Counted from the stretch's first letter, positions 49,917 to 58,397 are shown. The stretch is DNA of 64,000 bases from Streptomyces sp. RB17 (GCF_009604455.1 NZ_WEGL01000003.1:825674-889673), one strand, 5' to 3'. Made by a program: numbers and translations. The notes: generated from the letters alone by a model not told the origin.

Positions 49917-50677
49917 GCCGGCATCACGGCGGGTACGTCCCCGTCCGGCCCCTGGTCGGCGGAAGCGTCACGGGTGGCGGCGGGCAGGGAGCCGACGTCA
50001 CCGGCCGCGGTCTCCTCGCCGGCCTTGCGCTGCTCGTGGAAGGCGAGGATCTGGAGTTCGATCGAGAGGTCGACCTTGCGCACGTCGACGCCGTCCGGGA
50101 CGGACAGCACGGTCGGCGCGAAGTTCAGGATGGAGGTGACCCCGGCGGCCACGAGCCGGTCGCAGACCTGCTGGGCGGCACCGGCGGGGGTGGCGATGAC
50201 GCCGATGGACACCCCGTTGTCCTTGATGATCTTCTCGAGGTCGTCCGTGTGCTGCACGGGGATGCCCGCGACCGGCTTTCCGGCCATCGCCGGATCGGCG
50301 TCGATCAGCGCGGCCACCCGGAAACCACGGGAGGCGAACCCGCCGTAATTGGCCAGGGCGGCGCCGAGGTTACCGATACCGACGATCACGACCGGCCAGT
50401 CCTGGGTCAGACCGAGTTCACGGGAGATCTGGTAGACGAGATACTCCACGTCGTAGCCGACACCGCGCGTTCCGTAGGAGCCCAGGTACGAGAAGTCCTT
50501 GCGCAGCTTGGCGGAGTTGACCCCCGCCGCGGCCGCGAGCTCCTCGGAGGAGACCGTGGGTACCGAGCGCTCCGACAGTGCGGTCAGGGCTCGGAGGTAC
50601 AGCGGAAGCCTGGCGACGGTGGCCTCGGGAATCCCTCGGCTACGGGTCGCCGGTCGGTGTGTTCGGCCAGTTGCCAC
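49913..50677 (-). CDS. rex: Redox-sensing repressor Rex
   Basis: 254 residues from GTG 50677 behind AGGAG. An N-terminal winged helix (ATVARLPLYLRALTALSERS, then SSEELAAAAGVNSAKLRKDF) is followed by a Rossmann domain (VVIVGIGNLGAALANYGGF, about residues 106-124) binding NAD(H), and a C-terminal swapped helix (ELQILAFHEQRKAGE). Rex represses respiratory and heme genes when NADH/NAD+ is low and releases DNA when NADH rises. It heads the operon with hemA, hemC and hemD, and a Rex site lies 77 bases upstream of its start, implying autoregulation as in S. coelicolor. Confidence 0.97.
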   Translation of the reverse strand: MATGRTHRPATRSRGIPEATVARLPLYLRALTALSERSVPTVSSEELAAAAGVNSAKLRKDFSYLGSYGTRGVGYDVEYLVYQISRELGLTQDWPVVIVGIGNLGAALANYGGFASRGFRVAALIDADPAMAGKPVAGIPVQHTDDLEKIIKDNGVSIGVIATPAGAAQQVCDRLVAAGVTSILNFAPTVLSVPDGVDVRKVDLSIELQILAFHEQRKAGEETAAGDVGSLPAATRDASADQGPDGDVPAVMPA

Positions 50678-50753
50678 GGTGCTCCTGCGGGTAGAGCGGG
50701 GCTGCAGGCGGTCATACGTCCCCAGACCGCCCCGTCGACAGCAGGCTATGTCT

Positions 50754-50771
50754 TTGTGAACGCGTGCACAA
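50754..50771 (-). promoter_or_regulatory. Rex operator (ROP)
   Basis: TTGTGAACGCGTGCACAA matches the Rex consensus (TTGTGAA-N4-TTCACAA) with one mismatch, and flanking bases extend the outer dyad to CTTTGTG/CACAAAG. It sits upstream of rex, so Rex should repress rex-hemACD. Confidence 0.9.
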
Positions 50772-50957
50772 AGATGGTGTCCGATTTGCCCGGCAGAAGT
50801 GACCGGGGTCACGCACCTTTCGCGCCCTCGACGGGAACCGGCGCATACGCACCGGCGTTCCTTCGTTACTGGGGGCAAAACCGCACACTCTCCTCATGAA
50901 TCCCGCCCCCGAGATCAGACCGCCGTCGATCCTAAGCGACTTTCCGGCCGGTTTGGA

Positions 50958-51239
50958 CTAGTCGGTCAGTGCCCGGCGCAGCCGCTCCTCGTTCACGCGC
51001 CAGAAGGTGTGCTGTTCACCATCGATCAGTACGACCGGGATCTGCTCCCAGTACTGGTCGTGGAGAGCCCGGTCCTCGGTGATGTCCTTCCGCTCCCAGG
51101 ACACGCCCAGTTCTCCGCAGACCTTCTCGATCACGACCTGTGCGTCGTCGCAGAGATGACAGCCGGGCTTGCGGATCAGCGTGACGAGCCGGTCACGGGG
51201 ATCGACGGGGTCGGCCTTGCGCCGGAAAAGGGGACTCAT
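50958..51239 (-). CDS. Glutaredoxin-like protein
   Basis: About 93 residues from MSPLFRRK. The thioredoxin fold has the active-site motif KPGCHLCDDAQVVIEKVCGE (CxxC, residues about 27-30) and the cis-Pro in EQIPVVLIDGEQHTFWRV (about 65). It is the DUF836/mycoredoxin-type single-domain redox protein common next to rex in Streptomyces. The longer frame to 51269 is possible but has no ribosome site. It is convergent with nothing and reads in the same direction as rex. Confidence 0.92.
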   Translation of the reverse strand: MSPLFRRKADPVDPRDRLVTLIRKPGCHLCDDAQVVIEKVCGELGVSWERKDITEDRALHDQYWEQIPVVLIDGEQHTFWRVNEERLRRALTD

Positions 51240-51377
51240 ACCGGCCATTGTCGCGCGCACTGCGCACACTTCGGATCGGCTTCGGATCAGCCCTTTAACG
51301 GCCCGGTCGCGGAGAGTTCACACGCATCCAACCCCGCCACTGCCGGAAGCACCGAACAAACTGGCTATGCTCACGAC

Positions 51378-52298
51378 ATGGCCGCTCTCGGATGGCTCAC
51401 TCCCCGTAGGCGCTCCGCCACGGCGCGCAGCGTGTTGGCAGGCGAGGCCTCGGCGGAGGCTGCCCGCAAGTCCTCGCAGGAGGCTCCGCCGGTGACACCG
51501 ACGGAGCCGGAGTTCCCGGTGATCGGTGACGACAGGGCGGCTGCCTTCTTCGACCTCGACAACACCGTCATGCAGGGCGCCGCACTGTTCCACTTCGGCC
51601 GGGGCCTGTACAAGCGGAAGTTCTTCGAGACCCGCGACCTCGCCAAGTTCGCCTGGCAGCAGGCCTGGTTCCGGCTGGCCGGCGTCGAGGACCCCGAGCA
51701 CATGCAGGACGCCCGCGACTCGGCGCTGTCGATCGTCAAGGGCCACCGGGTCGCCGAGCTGGAGTCGATCGGCGAGGAGATCTACGACGAGTACATGGCC
51801 GACCGCATCTGGCCCGGCACCCGCGCCCTGGCCCAGGCCCACCTGGACGCCGGACAGAAGGTGTGGCTGGTCACGGCGGCCCCGGTGGAGATCGCCCAGG
51901 TGATCGCCCGCCGCCTGGGCCTGACCGGCGCGCTCGGCACGGTGGCCGAGTCGCTGGACGGCGTCTACACCGGCAAGCTGGTCGGCGAGCCCCTGCACGG
52001 GCCGGCGAAGGCGGAGGCGGTCCGCGCCCTGGCGGCCGCGGAGGGCCTCGACCTCTCCCGCTGCGCCGCCTACAGCGACAGCCACAACGACATCCCGATG
52101 CTGTCCCTCGTCGGCCACCCCTACGCCATCAACCCCGACGCCAAGCTGCGCAGGCACGCGCGTGAGAAGGACTGGCGGCTGCGGGACTACCGCACCGGCC
52201 GGAAGGCGGCGAAGGTCGGCATTCCGGCGGCGGCGGGCGTCGGAGCGGTGGCCGGTGGCACAGCGGCGGCCATTGCTTTGAGCCGACGACGCCGATAG
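51378..52298 (+). CDS. HAD-IB family hydrolase (SerB-like) with C-terminal membrane anchor
   Basis: 306 residues from ATG 51378. HAD motif I is AAFFDLDNTVMQGAALF (DxDxT, about residues 57-61), motif II VTAAPVEIA, and motif IV appears in AAYSDSHNDIPML (GDxxND variant). The helical cap is between I and II. The last 25 residues (VGIPAAAGVGAVAGGTAAAI) form one membrane span before a basic end. It belongs to the phosphoserine-phosphatase-like HAD-IB group often found upstream of bldN. The substrate is not known. Confidence 0.92.
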   Translation: MAALGWLTPRRRSATARSVLAGEASAEAARKSSQEAPPVTPTEPEFPVIGDDRAAAFFDLDNTVMQGAALFHFGRGLYKRKFFETRDLAKFAWQQAWFRLAGVEDPEHMQDARDSALSIVKGHRVAELESIGEEIYDEYMADRIWPGTRALAQAHLDAGQKVWLVTAAPVEIAQVIARRLGLTGALGTVAESLDGVYTGKLVGEPLHGPAKAEAVRALAAAEGLDLSRCAAYSDSHNDIPMLSLVGHPYAINPDAKLRRHAREKDWRLRDYRTGRKAAKVGIPAAAGVGAVAGGTAAAIALSRRRR

Positions 52299-52705
52299 GT
52301 CCCGGGTCGGCTGACGCGGATCACCGCCGCAGGACCAACGGCCGTCCGGCGGGTGCGGGTCCGTCGTAGCCGGTCGCGCCCACGCGGCGGAGCCGCACAT
52401 CGACACAGCCCCGCGCCCCTTCGGGGCACTGTCCCGCCGCGCCCGGATTATGCCGCGGCCACTTCAACACGCGCTGTACCTCACCGAAACCGGCCAGATT
52501 CTGGTCACCAAGCGATCAGGCTGCGGCACTTGATGAGGCGTCAATCGGTAACAGAAGCGACGCAATCGATGATTTGAGCAACTCGGTGTAGCAGTGCCTG
52601 TACGAAGCGTTATTCTCCTCAGACGCAAACCGGTACCCCTCCGTCGCTACGACGGGTGAACGGTCCCGCACTGCACGTGATGGAAGCTCTGCCTCTGGGA
52701 GTCCC
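52299..52705. promoter_or_regulatory. bldN upstream region
   Basis: 407 bases with no gene. The first third contains a copy of a dispersed Streptomyces intergenic repeat with two small hairpins. The remainder (52440-52705) is less GC-rich and should contain the bldN promoter; a TTATTCT element at about 52610 is a -10 candidate. Several TCACC motifs (for example at about 52504) could be BldD half-sites. The promoter is not proven from sequence. Confidence 0.5.
52346..52428 (-). repeat. Copy of an abundant Streptomyces intergenic repeat
   Basis: On the minus strand the segment reads GGGGCGCGGGGCTGTGTCGA, then GCGGCTCCGCCGCGTGGGCG and GCGACCGGCTACGACGGACC. These are hallmarks, from memory, of a palindromic element found many times between Streptomyces genes. 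GTGCGGC/GCCGCAC-type arms and GCCCC/GGGGC arms give hairpins. It follows the HAD gene and may act as its terminator. Confidence 0.55.
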
Positions 52706-53482
52706 GTGTACCCACACGTCGGGGTTGACGCCTCGGGCCTGGCTACGCTGCGCGCAACAGTCGCCGCGGCGAGAGAGACGCTGCGCGGCCTCGTCCCCAC
52801 CGCGTACGCCGTCCCCGCCTTCGCCGGCGCCGCGCCCGCAGGCCCGTGCTACGCACTGGCCGAGAGCGGCGCGGCCGTCGGCAGACGAGGGCGCTCCGCC
52901 GGCGCCACCGCCCGCCGTCCGGCCGCCGACAGCGACAGCGCCCGGATGATGGACCTGGTCGAGCGGGCCCAGGCCGGCGAGGCCGAGGCCTTCGGCCGGC
53001 TGTACGACCAGTACAGCGACACGGTCTACCGGTACATCTACTACCGCGTCGGCGGCCGGGCCACCGCCGAGGACCTGACGAGCGAGACCTTTCTGCGGGC
53101 CCTGCGCAGGATCGGCACCTTCACCTGGCAGGGCCGCGACTTCGGCGCGTGGCTGGTGACGATCGCCCGTAACCTCGTCGCCGACCACTTCAAGTCCAGC
53201 CGCTTCCGCCTGGAGGTCACCACCGGCGAGATGCTCGACGCCAACGAGGTCGAGCGCTCCCCGGAGGACTCCGTCCTGGAGTCCCTGTCGAACGCCGCGC
53301 TGCTGGACGCCGTACGCCGGCTCAACCCGCAGCAGCAGGAGTGCGTGACGCTCCGCTTCCTCCAGGGCCTCTCCGTCGCCGAGACGGCCCGCGTCATGGG
53401 CAAGAACGAGGGCGCGATCAAGACCCTCCAGTACCGTGCCGTGCGCACGCTCGCCCGTCTGCTGCCGGACGACGCCCGCTGA
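52706..53482 (+). CDS. bldN: ECF sigma factor BldN with N-terminal pro-sequence
   Basis: 258 residues from GTG 52706. The first about 85 residues (VYPHVGVDASGLATLRATVA...) are the pro-sequence known for BldN/AdsA. Sigma region 2 follows (LVERAQAGEAEAFGRLYDQY, then TVYRYIYYRVGGRATAEDLT) and region 4 (LNPQQQECVTLRFLQGLSVA, AETARVMGKNEGAIKTLQYR). Sigma BldN directs chaplin, rodlin and bldM genes for aerial hyphae and spores. It is released by processing and held by RsbN, encoded next. BldD represses bldN in S. coelicolor. Confidence 0.96.
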   Translation: MYPHVGVDASGLATLRATVAAARETLRGLVPTAYAVPAFAGAAPAGPCYALAESGAAVGRRGRSAGATARRPAADSDSARMMDLVERAQAGEAEAFGRLYDQYSDTVYRYIYYRVGGRATAEDLTSETFLRALRRIGTFTWQGRDFGAWLVTIARNLVADHFKSSRFRLEVTTGEMLDANEVERSPEDSVLESLSNAALLDAVRRLNPQQQECVTLRFLQGLSVAETARVMGKNEGAIKTLQYRAVRTLARLLPDDAR

Positions 53483-53558
53483 ACAAGGCGACTCTCGGCA
53501 ACACTCAACTCACGTTCCGTGAACGCCCGTTGCCTTTACGATCCGGGCATCCGCCGTC

Positions 53559-53587
53559 CGTAACCCAAGTGCCGCGCCAGTCGTTGT
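53559..53587 (+). promoter_or_regulatory. Candidate sigma-BldN promoter for rsbN
   Basis: CGTAAC (53559-53564), 17 bases, then CGTTGT (53582-53587), close to the reported sigma-BldN pattern CGTAAC-N16/17-CGTTGA. It lies between bldN and rsbN, 131 bases before the rsbN start, and would make the anti-sigma gene a target of its own partner. Confidence 0.6.
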
Positions 53588-53717
53588 GCGGGATACAGGC
53601 TCCCTGTGGTCACGTCCTGGCCGACCCTGATCGCTCGATCGTGTGAAGTGGTCGCGGGCGTGCAACCCTCAGGACCCCCTGGGGAGTCGACCGTCATGAC
53701 GAGAGGAGGTGCCGCCA

Positions 53718-54947
53718 GTGATCGCGAACGTATCGGCGCACCGGCGGGCGAACGCCTTCGCCCAGGCCCTGGAAGAACAGTCCGACCGGGACACGGCGGC
53801 CGAGCAGTCCGTAGGCCCGGCGGGACCCCCGCCGACCGCCGAGGAACAGACCGAACGGGGCGAGCTGCTGGCTCTGGCCGCGGACCTCGGCGCGCTGCCG
53901 AAGCCGCAACTCGACCCCGAGGTCAAGGTCGTGCAGCGGGCCCAGCTGGTGGCCGCGATGGAGGCCATGCTCCAGGAGGGCACGGGGGCGGCGGACGCGT
54001 CGGTACCGGAACAGCGTTCCCGGTCCCGGGGCGCGCACCGGGCGAGCCCGCTGGGCAAACTCCGCCCGCGGTCCCGGCTGACCAAGGGGCTCGCGGCGGG
54101 CGGGCTCAGCGTGGGCGTGGCCGCGGGAGCCTTCGGCGGAGTCGCCGCCGCCAGCTCGGACGCCCTGCCCGGTGACTCCCTCTACGGCCTCAAACGCGGC
54201 ATCGAGGACTTCAAGCTCCACTACCTGACCGACGGCGCCGACCAGCGCGGCCAGACCTACCTCGACCAGGCCTCCACCCGGCTCAACGAGGCCCGTCGGC
54301 TGATGGAGCGCGGCCGCGGCGGCCAGCTCGACCACGAGTCCATCAGCGAGATCCGCCGCACGCTCTCCGGCATGCAGCAGGACGTCTCCGAGGGCCATCG
54401 GCTGCTCCACGAGGCCTACGAGGCCGACCCCGGCTCCCTCGGCCCCATCCAGGCGCTGTCCACGTTCTCCCGCTCCCACCGCGAGGCGTGGACCGCGCTG
54501 AGCGACAAACTGCCCGTGCAGCTCGGAGACGTCAAACAACAGGTCTCGTCGGTGTTCGACGCCATAGACCAAGAGGTCGCCCCGCTGCAGTCCCTGCTCC
54601 CGCAGCCGCCCGCCAAGGGCGGCGACGGCAAGCACCAGGGCTCCGGCTCGGCATCCGCCGGCTCCTCCGGCGGCCACCGGTCGACGGCACCCAGCTCTTC
54701 CGGAACCACCCCGTCCTCCGGCAAGCACGCACGCCCGGGCGACCCGAGCGGCTCGGCCACCGGCAGCAGCGGCGAGGGCCTGCTCGGCGGCAGCACGGGC
54801 GGCCTGCTGGAGCCGCCGAAGACGGGCACGGGCAGCGGCACCCCGTCCACCAGCAAGTCCCCGGCGCCGGCCCCGGACGTCACCCTCCCCCCGCTCCTCC
54901 CCGGTCTCCTCCCGGGCCTGGGCATCGAGGGCGAGGACACCCACTGA
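53718..54947 (+). CDS. rsbN: RsbN, membrane anti-sigma factor of BldN
   Basis: 409 residues. GTG 53718 is chosen because AGGAGG ends eight bases upstream; GTG 53709 would overlap it. The N-terminal cytoplasmic part (VIANVSAHRRANAFAQALEE, then ELLALAADLGALPKPQLDPE) should bind the sigma factor. A single membrane helix lies near residues 128-152 (GLAAGGLSVGVAAGAFGGVA). The extracellular part is helical (DUF5667-like; LPGDSLYGLKRGIEDFKLHY) and ends in a Ser/Gly/Pro-rich tail. Position directly after bldN and family features match RsbN. Confidence 0.9.
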   Translation: MIANVSAHRRANAFAQALEEQSDRDTAAEQSVGPAGPPPTAEEQTERGELLALAADLGALPKPQLDPEVKVVQRAQLVAAMEAMLQEGTGAADASVPEQRSRSRGAHRASPLGKLRPRSRLTKGLAAGGLSVGVAAGAFGGVAAASSDALPGDSLYGLKRGIEDFKLHYLTDGADQRGQTYLDQASTRLNEARRLMERGRGGQLDHESISEIRRTLSGMQQDVSEGHRLLHEAYEADPGSLGPIQALSTFSRSHREAWTALSDKLPVQLGDVKQQVSSVFDAIDQEVAPLQSLLPQPPAKGGDGKHQGSGSASAGSSGGHRSTAPSSSGTTPSSGKHARPGDPSGSATGSSGEGLLGGSTGGLLEPPKTGTGSGTPSTSKSPAPAPDVTLPPLLPGLLPGLGIEGEDTH

Positions 54948-54955
54948 CACCGCCA

Positions 54956-55011
54956 CGGATACGGCACCGGGGGCACCCCACCCGAGCGGGGTGCCCCCGG
55001 TGCCGTATCCG
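54956..55011. terminator. Exceptional 24-bp terminator stem after rsbN
   Basis: 54956-54979 pair perfectly with 54988-55011 around the loop ACCCGAGC; the core is GGCACCGGGGGCACCCC. Open frames that begin inside this hairpin are unlikely to be translated. Confidence 0.92.
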
Positions 55012-55199
55012 GACTACGAACCGACCTTCAGCGGGACGCCCGACGAGGTGAAGGCCTACCTCACGGAAAACCCGCCTGGCGACACCGAACTGGTCCGCGC
55101 CAGCCTGCTCGCGCCACTCGCCGAGCCGCCCGGCCGACGGCCGGCGCCGCAAGGCCGGGCGCCCGACGACGCCGCCTGGCGGGTCAGCTCGCCTTTCGG
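55012..55199 (+). pseudogene. Possible remnant of a small coding sequence
   Basis: Just past the terminator, one frame reads PDYEPTFSGTPDEVKAYLTE and NPPGDTELVRASLLAPLAEP with strongly GC3-rich codons, then dissolves into the minisatellite. No start or ribosome site exists, because the upstream part is the rsbN terminator. It could be the eroded end of a gene; I recognise no family. Confidence 0.35.
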
Positions 55200-55882
55200 G
55201 TGCCCTCCGAGCCGACGGTCACGGGCTGTCCCAGGCCGACAAATCACGGGTGGTCCGAGTCCGGCAGTTGTGCGCAGGCCGAGCCCGGCAGTCGCGGGTG
55301 GTCCCAGGCGGCAGTCGTGGGCAGGCCGAGCCCGGCAGTCGCGGGTGGTCCCAGGCGGCAGTCGTGGGCAGGCCGAGCCCGGTACTCGCGGGTGGTCTCA
55401 GCCTGACAGTCACGGGCGGTCCCAGTCCGACAGTCACCGGCGGTCTCAGCTCGACGGTCGCGGGTGCCCTCCGAGCCCGGCAGTCACGAGTGGTCTCAGC
55501 CTGACAGACGTGGGCAGGCCGAGCCCGACAGTCACCGGCGGCCCCGGCACGACGGTCACAGGTGCCCTCTGAGCCCGGCAGTCACGAGTGGTCTCAGCCT
55601 GACAGACGTGGGCAGGCCGAGCCCGACAGTCACCGGCGGCCCCGGCACGACGGTCACAGGTGCCCTCCGAGCCCGGCAGTCACCGGCGGCCCCAGCACGA
55701 CGGTCACGGGCGGTCCAAGTCCGACAGTCACCGGCGGCCCCAGCACGACGGTCACAGGTGCCCTCCGAGCCCGGCAGTCACCGGCGGCCCCAGCACGACG
55801 GTCACGGGCGGTCCCAGTCCGACAGTCACCGGCGGTCTCAGCACGACGGTCGCGGGTGGTCTCAGCACGACGGTCACGGGCG
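55200..55882. repeat. 0.7-kb minisatellite with higher-order 98-base units
   Basis: The tract is built from about 24-base units of the type CGACGGTCACGGGCGGTCCC plus AGTC. Longer units are superimposed: 98-base blocks begin at the GTGCCCTC motif at 55464, 55562, 55660 and 55758, the first two almost identical, and 47-base blocks lie at 55274-55320 and 55321-55367, identical. No reliable gene covers it; all open frames here are repeats of 8-residue units in several frames. Expansion by slippage or unequal recombination is the likely origin. Confidence 0.9.
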
Positions 55883-56006
55883 GGCCGGTGGGAAGCCCGG
55901 CAGGGCACCCGCAGCGCCCGGACGCCCCGACAGCGCCGAGCCAGCAGGGTGCCCTCTACGGTGACCTTCCAGCCGACCGAGTCGGGTGGGCGGGTGGGCA
56001 AAGGAA

Positions 56007-57098
56007 TCAGAAGAACACCGAGCGTCGCTGCACCAGCAGCTTGTACAGCGTGTGCTGAATCTGCTCCCGCACCTGATCCGTCAGGTTGAACATCAGCATC
56101 GGATCCTCGGCCGCCTCCGCCGGATACCCGTCCGTCAGAATCGGCTCCCCGAACTGAATCGTCCACTTGGTCGGCAGCGGAATCGCACCGAGCGGCCCCA
56201 GCCACGGAAACGTCGGCGTCAACGGGAAGTACGGAAACCCCAGCACCCGCGCCAGCGTCTTCGCGTTGCCGATCATCGGGTAGATCTCCTCCGCCCCCAC
56301 GATCGAGCACGGAATGATCGGCGCCCCCTGCCGCAGCGCGGTCGACACAAAGCCGCCCCGCCCGAACCGCTGCAGCTTGTACCGCTCGCTGAAAGGTTTC
56401 CCGATGCCCTTGAAACCCTCCGGCATCACACCGACCAGCTCACCCTGGGCCAGCAGCCGCTCGGCGTCCTCCGCGCAGGCCAGGGTGTGCCCCAGCTTGC
56501 GGGCCAGCTCGTTGACCAGGGGCAGCACGAAGACCAAGTCGGCCGCCAGCAGTCGTAGATGACGGTCGGCCGGATGGTGGTCGTGCACCGCGACCTGCAT
56601 CATCAGCCCGTCCAGCGGCAGCGTCCCGGAGTGGTTGGCGACGATCAGCGCCCCGCCCTTCGCCGGGATGTTCTCGATGCCCTTCACCTCGACCCGGAAG
56701 TACTTCTCGTACACCGGCCGCAGCAGCGACATCAGGACCTGGTCGGTCAGCTCCTCGTCGTAGCCGAAGTCGTCGACGTCGTAGTCCCCGGTCAGCCGGC
56801 GCCGCAGAAAGGCCAGCCCGGCCGCCACACGCCGCTCCAGGCCACCGTCCCGGCCGCCGTCCTGCGCGTCGGCACCCGAGCGCTCCAGCGGCTTCTCCGG
56901 CTTCTCCTCGCGGCTCACAGGCCCATCTTCCCGTGCCCGGCCCCGGCCCGGCAGGGGCTGGACCTCACCCATCTCACCGGCCCCTGACTCGCCGAGGGTG
57001 CCGCGCCGGCTGCCCGTGCCGCGGCGCCGCGCCGGGCGCTGTGCGGCGCTCCCACGGGACCGGTCGTCGTCGAACGGAATGACCTTGGCGTCCGCCAT
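56007..57098 (-). CDS. LPLAT/MGAT-type acyltransferase
   Basis: 363 residues. About 95 N-terminal residues are charged and low-complexity (RRGTGSRRGTLGE). The acyltransferase core has ALIVANHSGTLPLDGLMMQV (about 160-179), where the usual HX4D is HX6D as in the MGAT-like branch, and the second motif VGVMPEGFKGIGKPFSERYK (about 230-249). Such enzymes acylate lysophospholipids or glycerides at the membrane. The gene is preceded by the epimerase gene on the same strand, 24 bases away, so the two are likely one operon. Confidence 0.9.
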   Translation of the reverse strand: MADAKVIPFDDDRSRGSAAQRPARRRGTGSRRGTLGESGAGEMGEVQPLPGRGRAREDGPVSREEKPEKPLERSGADAQDGGRDGGLERRVAAGLAFLRRRLTGDYDVDDFGYDEELTDQVLMSLLRPVYEKYFRVEVKGIENIPAKGGALIVANHSGTLPLDGLMMQVAVHDHHPADRHLRLLAADLVFVLPLVNELARKLGHTLACAEDAERLLAQGELVGVMPEGFKGIGKPFSERYKLQRFGRGGFVSTALRQGAPIIPCSIVGAEEIYPMIGNAKTLARVLGFPYFPLTPTFPWLGPLGAIPLPTKWTIQFGEPILTDGYPAEAAEDPMLMFNLTDQVREQIQHTLYKLLVQRRSVFF

Positions 57099-57122
57099 CG
57101 TTGCTGCGCTCCTCGGTTGGCG

Positions 57123-58184
57123 CTAGTCGGCGCTGTGCGTCGTGGGCCGGCCGCCGCCCCTCGCGGCCAGCGCGGCGATCCGGTCGACGGCCCCCCCGAG
57201 GACCTCCGGCGGCACCAGTCCGGGGCCCTGGCCGCGTGCGAAGTCCGCGAACGTCTCCGCCGTCGTGTACCTGGGCGTGAAGCCCAGCGTGTCGCGCATC
57301 TGGACCGTGTCCACCACCCGTCCGTGCGTGAGCAGCCGGATCTGCTCCGGCGAGAAGTCCGTCATACCGAGCGTACGCACCAGCGAACCCGCCCAGGTGA
57401 CCGCCGGCAGCAGCAGCGGCACGGTCGGCCGCCCGAGCCGCCGGGAGCACTGCGAGAGCAGCAGCACTCCGTCCCCGGCGATGTTGAACGTGCCGCTGTT
57501 GAGGGTGCCCCGGCGCGGTTCGTGGGAGGCGATCCTGAGCACCTCGACGACGTCGTCCTCGTGCACGAACTGCAGCCGCGGGTCGTAGCCGAACACGGTC
57601 GGCAGGACGGGCAGCGCGAAGTAGGAGGCGAGCGGGGTGTCGGCGGCGGGCCCGAGGATGTTGGCGAACCGCAGCACGCACACGGCGACGTCCGGCCGCC
57701 GCCGGGCGAACCCGCGCACATATCCCTCGACCTCGACGGTGTCCTTGGCGAACCCACCGCTCGGCAGCGACTTGGCCGGGGTCGTCTCGGTGAACACGGC
57801 CGGATCCCGCGGCGCGGACCCGTACACGTTCGTACTGGACTTGATCACCAGTCGCTTCACGGTCGGCGACTTCTGGCAGGCGCCGAGCAGCTGCATGGTG
57901 CCGATGACGTTGGTCTCCTTGACCGTGGCCCGGTTTCCGCTGCCCAGCGCCGTGCCGGTCACGTCCATGTGGACGACCGTGTCGGCGCCCGTCTCGGCCA
58001 GCACGCGGGCGATGGTCGGCTGCCTGATGTCGGCCTGGATGAAGTCCGCGCCGCCCAGATGGTGCGCCGGCGACACCGCGTCCACGGCGATCACCCGGTC
58101 GACCTCCGGATCTCGCTGGATCCGCCGTACGAACCGGCCGCCCAGTTGCCGGGCCACTCCGGTGACGAGCACGACCTTCCCCAA
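57123..58184 (-). CDS. NAD-dependent epimerase/dehydratase (extended SDR)
   Basis: 353 residues. It begins at TTG 58184, with GGAAGG nine bases upstream. The NAD motif is VVLVTGVARQLGGRFVRRIQ, then VVHMDVTGTAL, IKSSTNVYGSAPRDP with Ser/Thr of the active site, and LRFANILGPAADTPLASYFA. The canonical YxxxK is not obvious: GFAKDTVE carries a Phe-Ala-Lys at the usual place. This could mark an altered catalytic site. Substrate unknown. It is coupled to the acyltransferase, which suggests a lipid or sugar-lipid pathway. Confidence 0.85.
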   Translation of the reverse strand: MGKVVLVTGVARQLGGRFVRRIQRDPEVDRVIAVDAVSPAHHLGGADFIQADIRQPTIARVLAETGADTVVHMDVTGTALGSGNRATVKETNVIGTMQLLGACQKSPTVKRLVIKSSTNVYGSAPRDPAVFTETTPAKSLPSGGFAKDTVEVEGYVRGFARRRPDVAVCVLRFANILGPAADTPLASYFALPVLPTVFGYDPRLQFVHEDDVVEVLRIASHEPRRGTLNSGTFNIAGDGVLLLSQCSRRLGRPTVPLLLPAVTWAGSLVRTLGMTDFSPEQIRLLTHGRVVDTVQMRDTLGFTPRYTTAETFADFARGQGPGLVPPEVLGGAVDRIAALAARGGGRPTTHSAD

Positions 58185-58333
58185 GATCAGCGCCTTCCCT
58201 CGTACGTGATGCGTACGGCCAACCTAGCGGGTCGATGTTGCGCTGTGATGACCGCCCGATGCACGAAGTGACGGAAATTCACTCATCGGCACATGCCGGG
58301 TTCCCCGGGCATCGCCCGGTTCCCCGGATATGC

Positions 58334-58368
58334 CTGTGGCCTCCCATCGTGCCGATGGGAGGCCACAG
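58334..58368. terminator. Terminator after the bS22 gene
   Basis: CTGTGGCCTCCCATC (58334-58348) pairs perfectly with GATGGGAGGCCACAG (58354-58368), loop GTGCC. It lies 30 bases beyond the bS22 stop. Confidence 0.9.
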
Positions 58369-58397
58369 ATACGCGTGACACGCTCTCGCGACGCCGC

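Noticed and set aside
54991..55572. 193-codon gene starting at 54991
   Set aside because: Its start lies inside the right arm of the rsbN terminator and most of its length is minisatellite.
55200..55882. Repetitive surface protein or CRISPR in the minisatellite
   Set aside because: No start codon with a ribosome site, no signal peptide, open in several frames with equal repeat structure, and no unique spacers.
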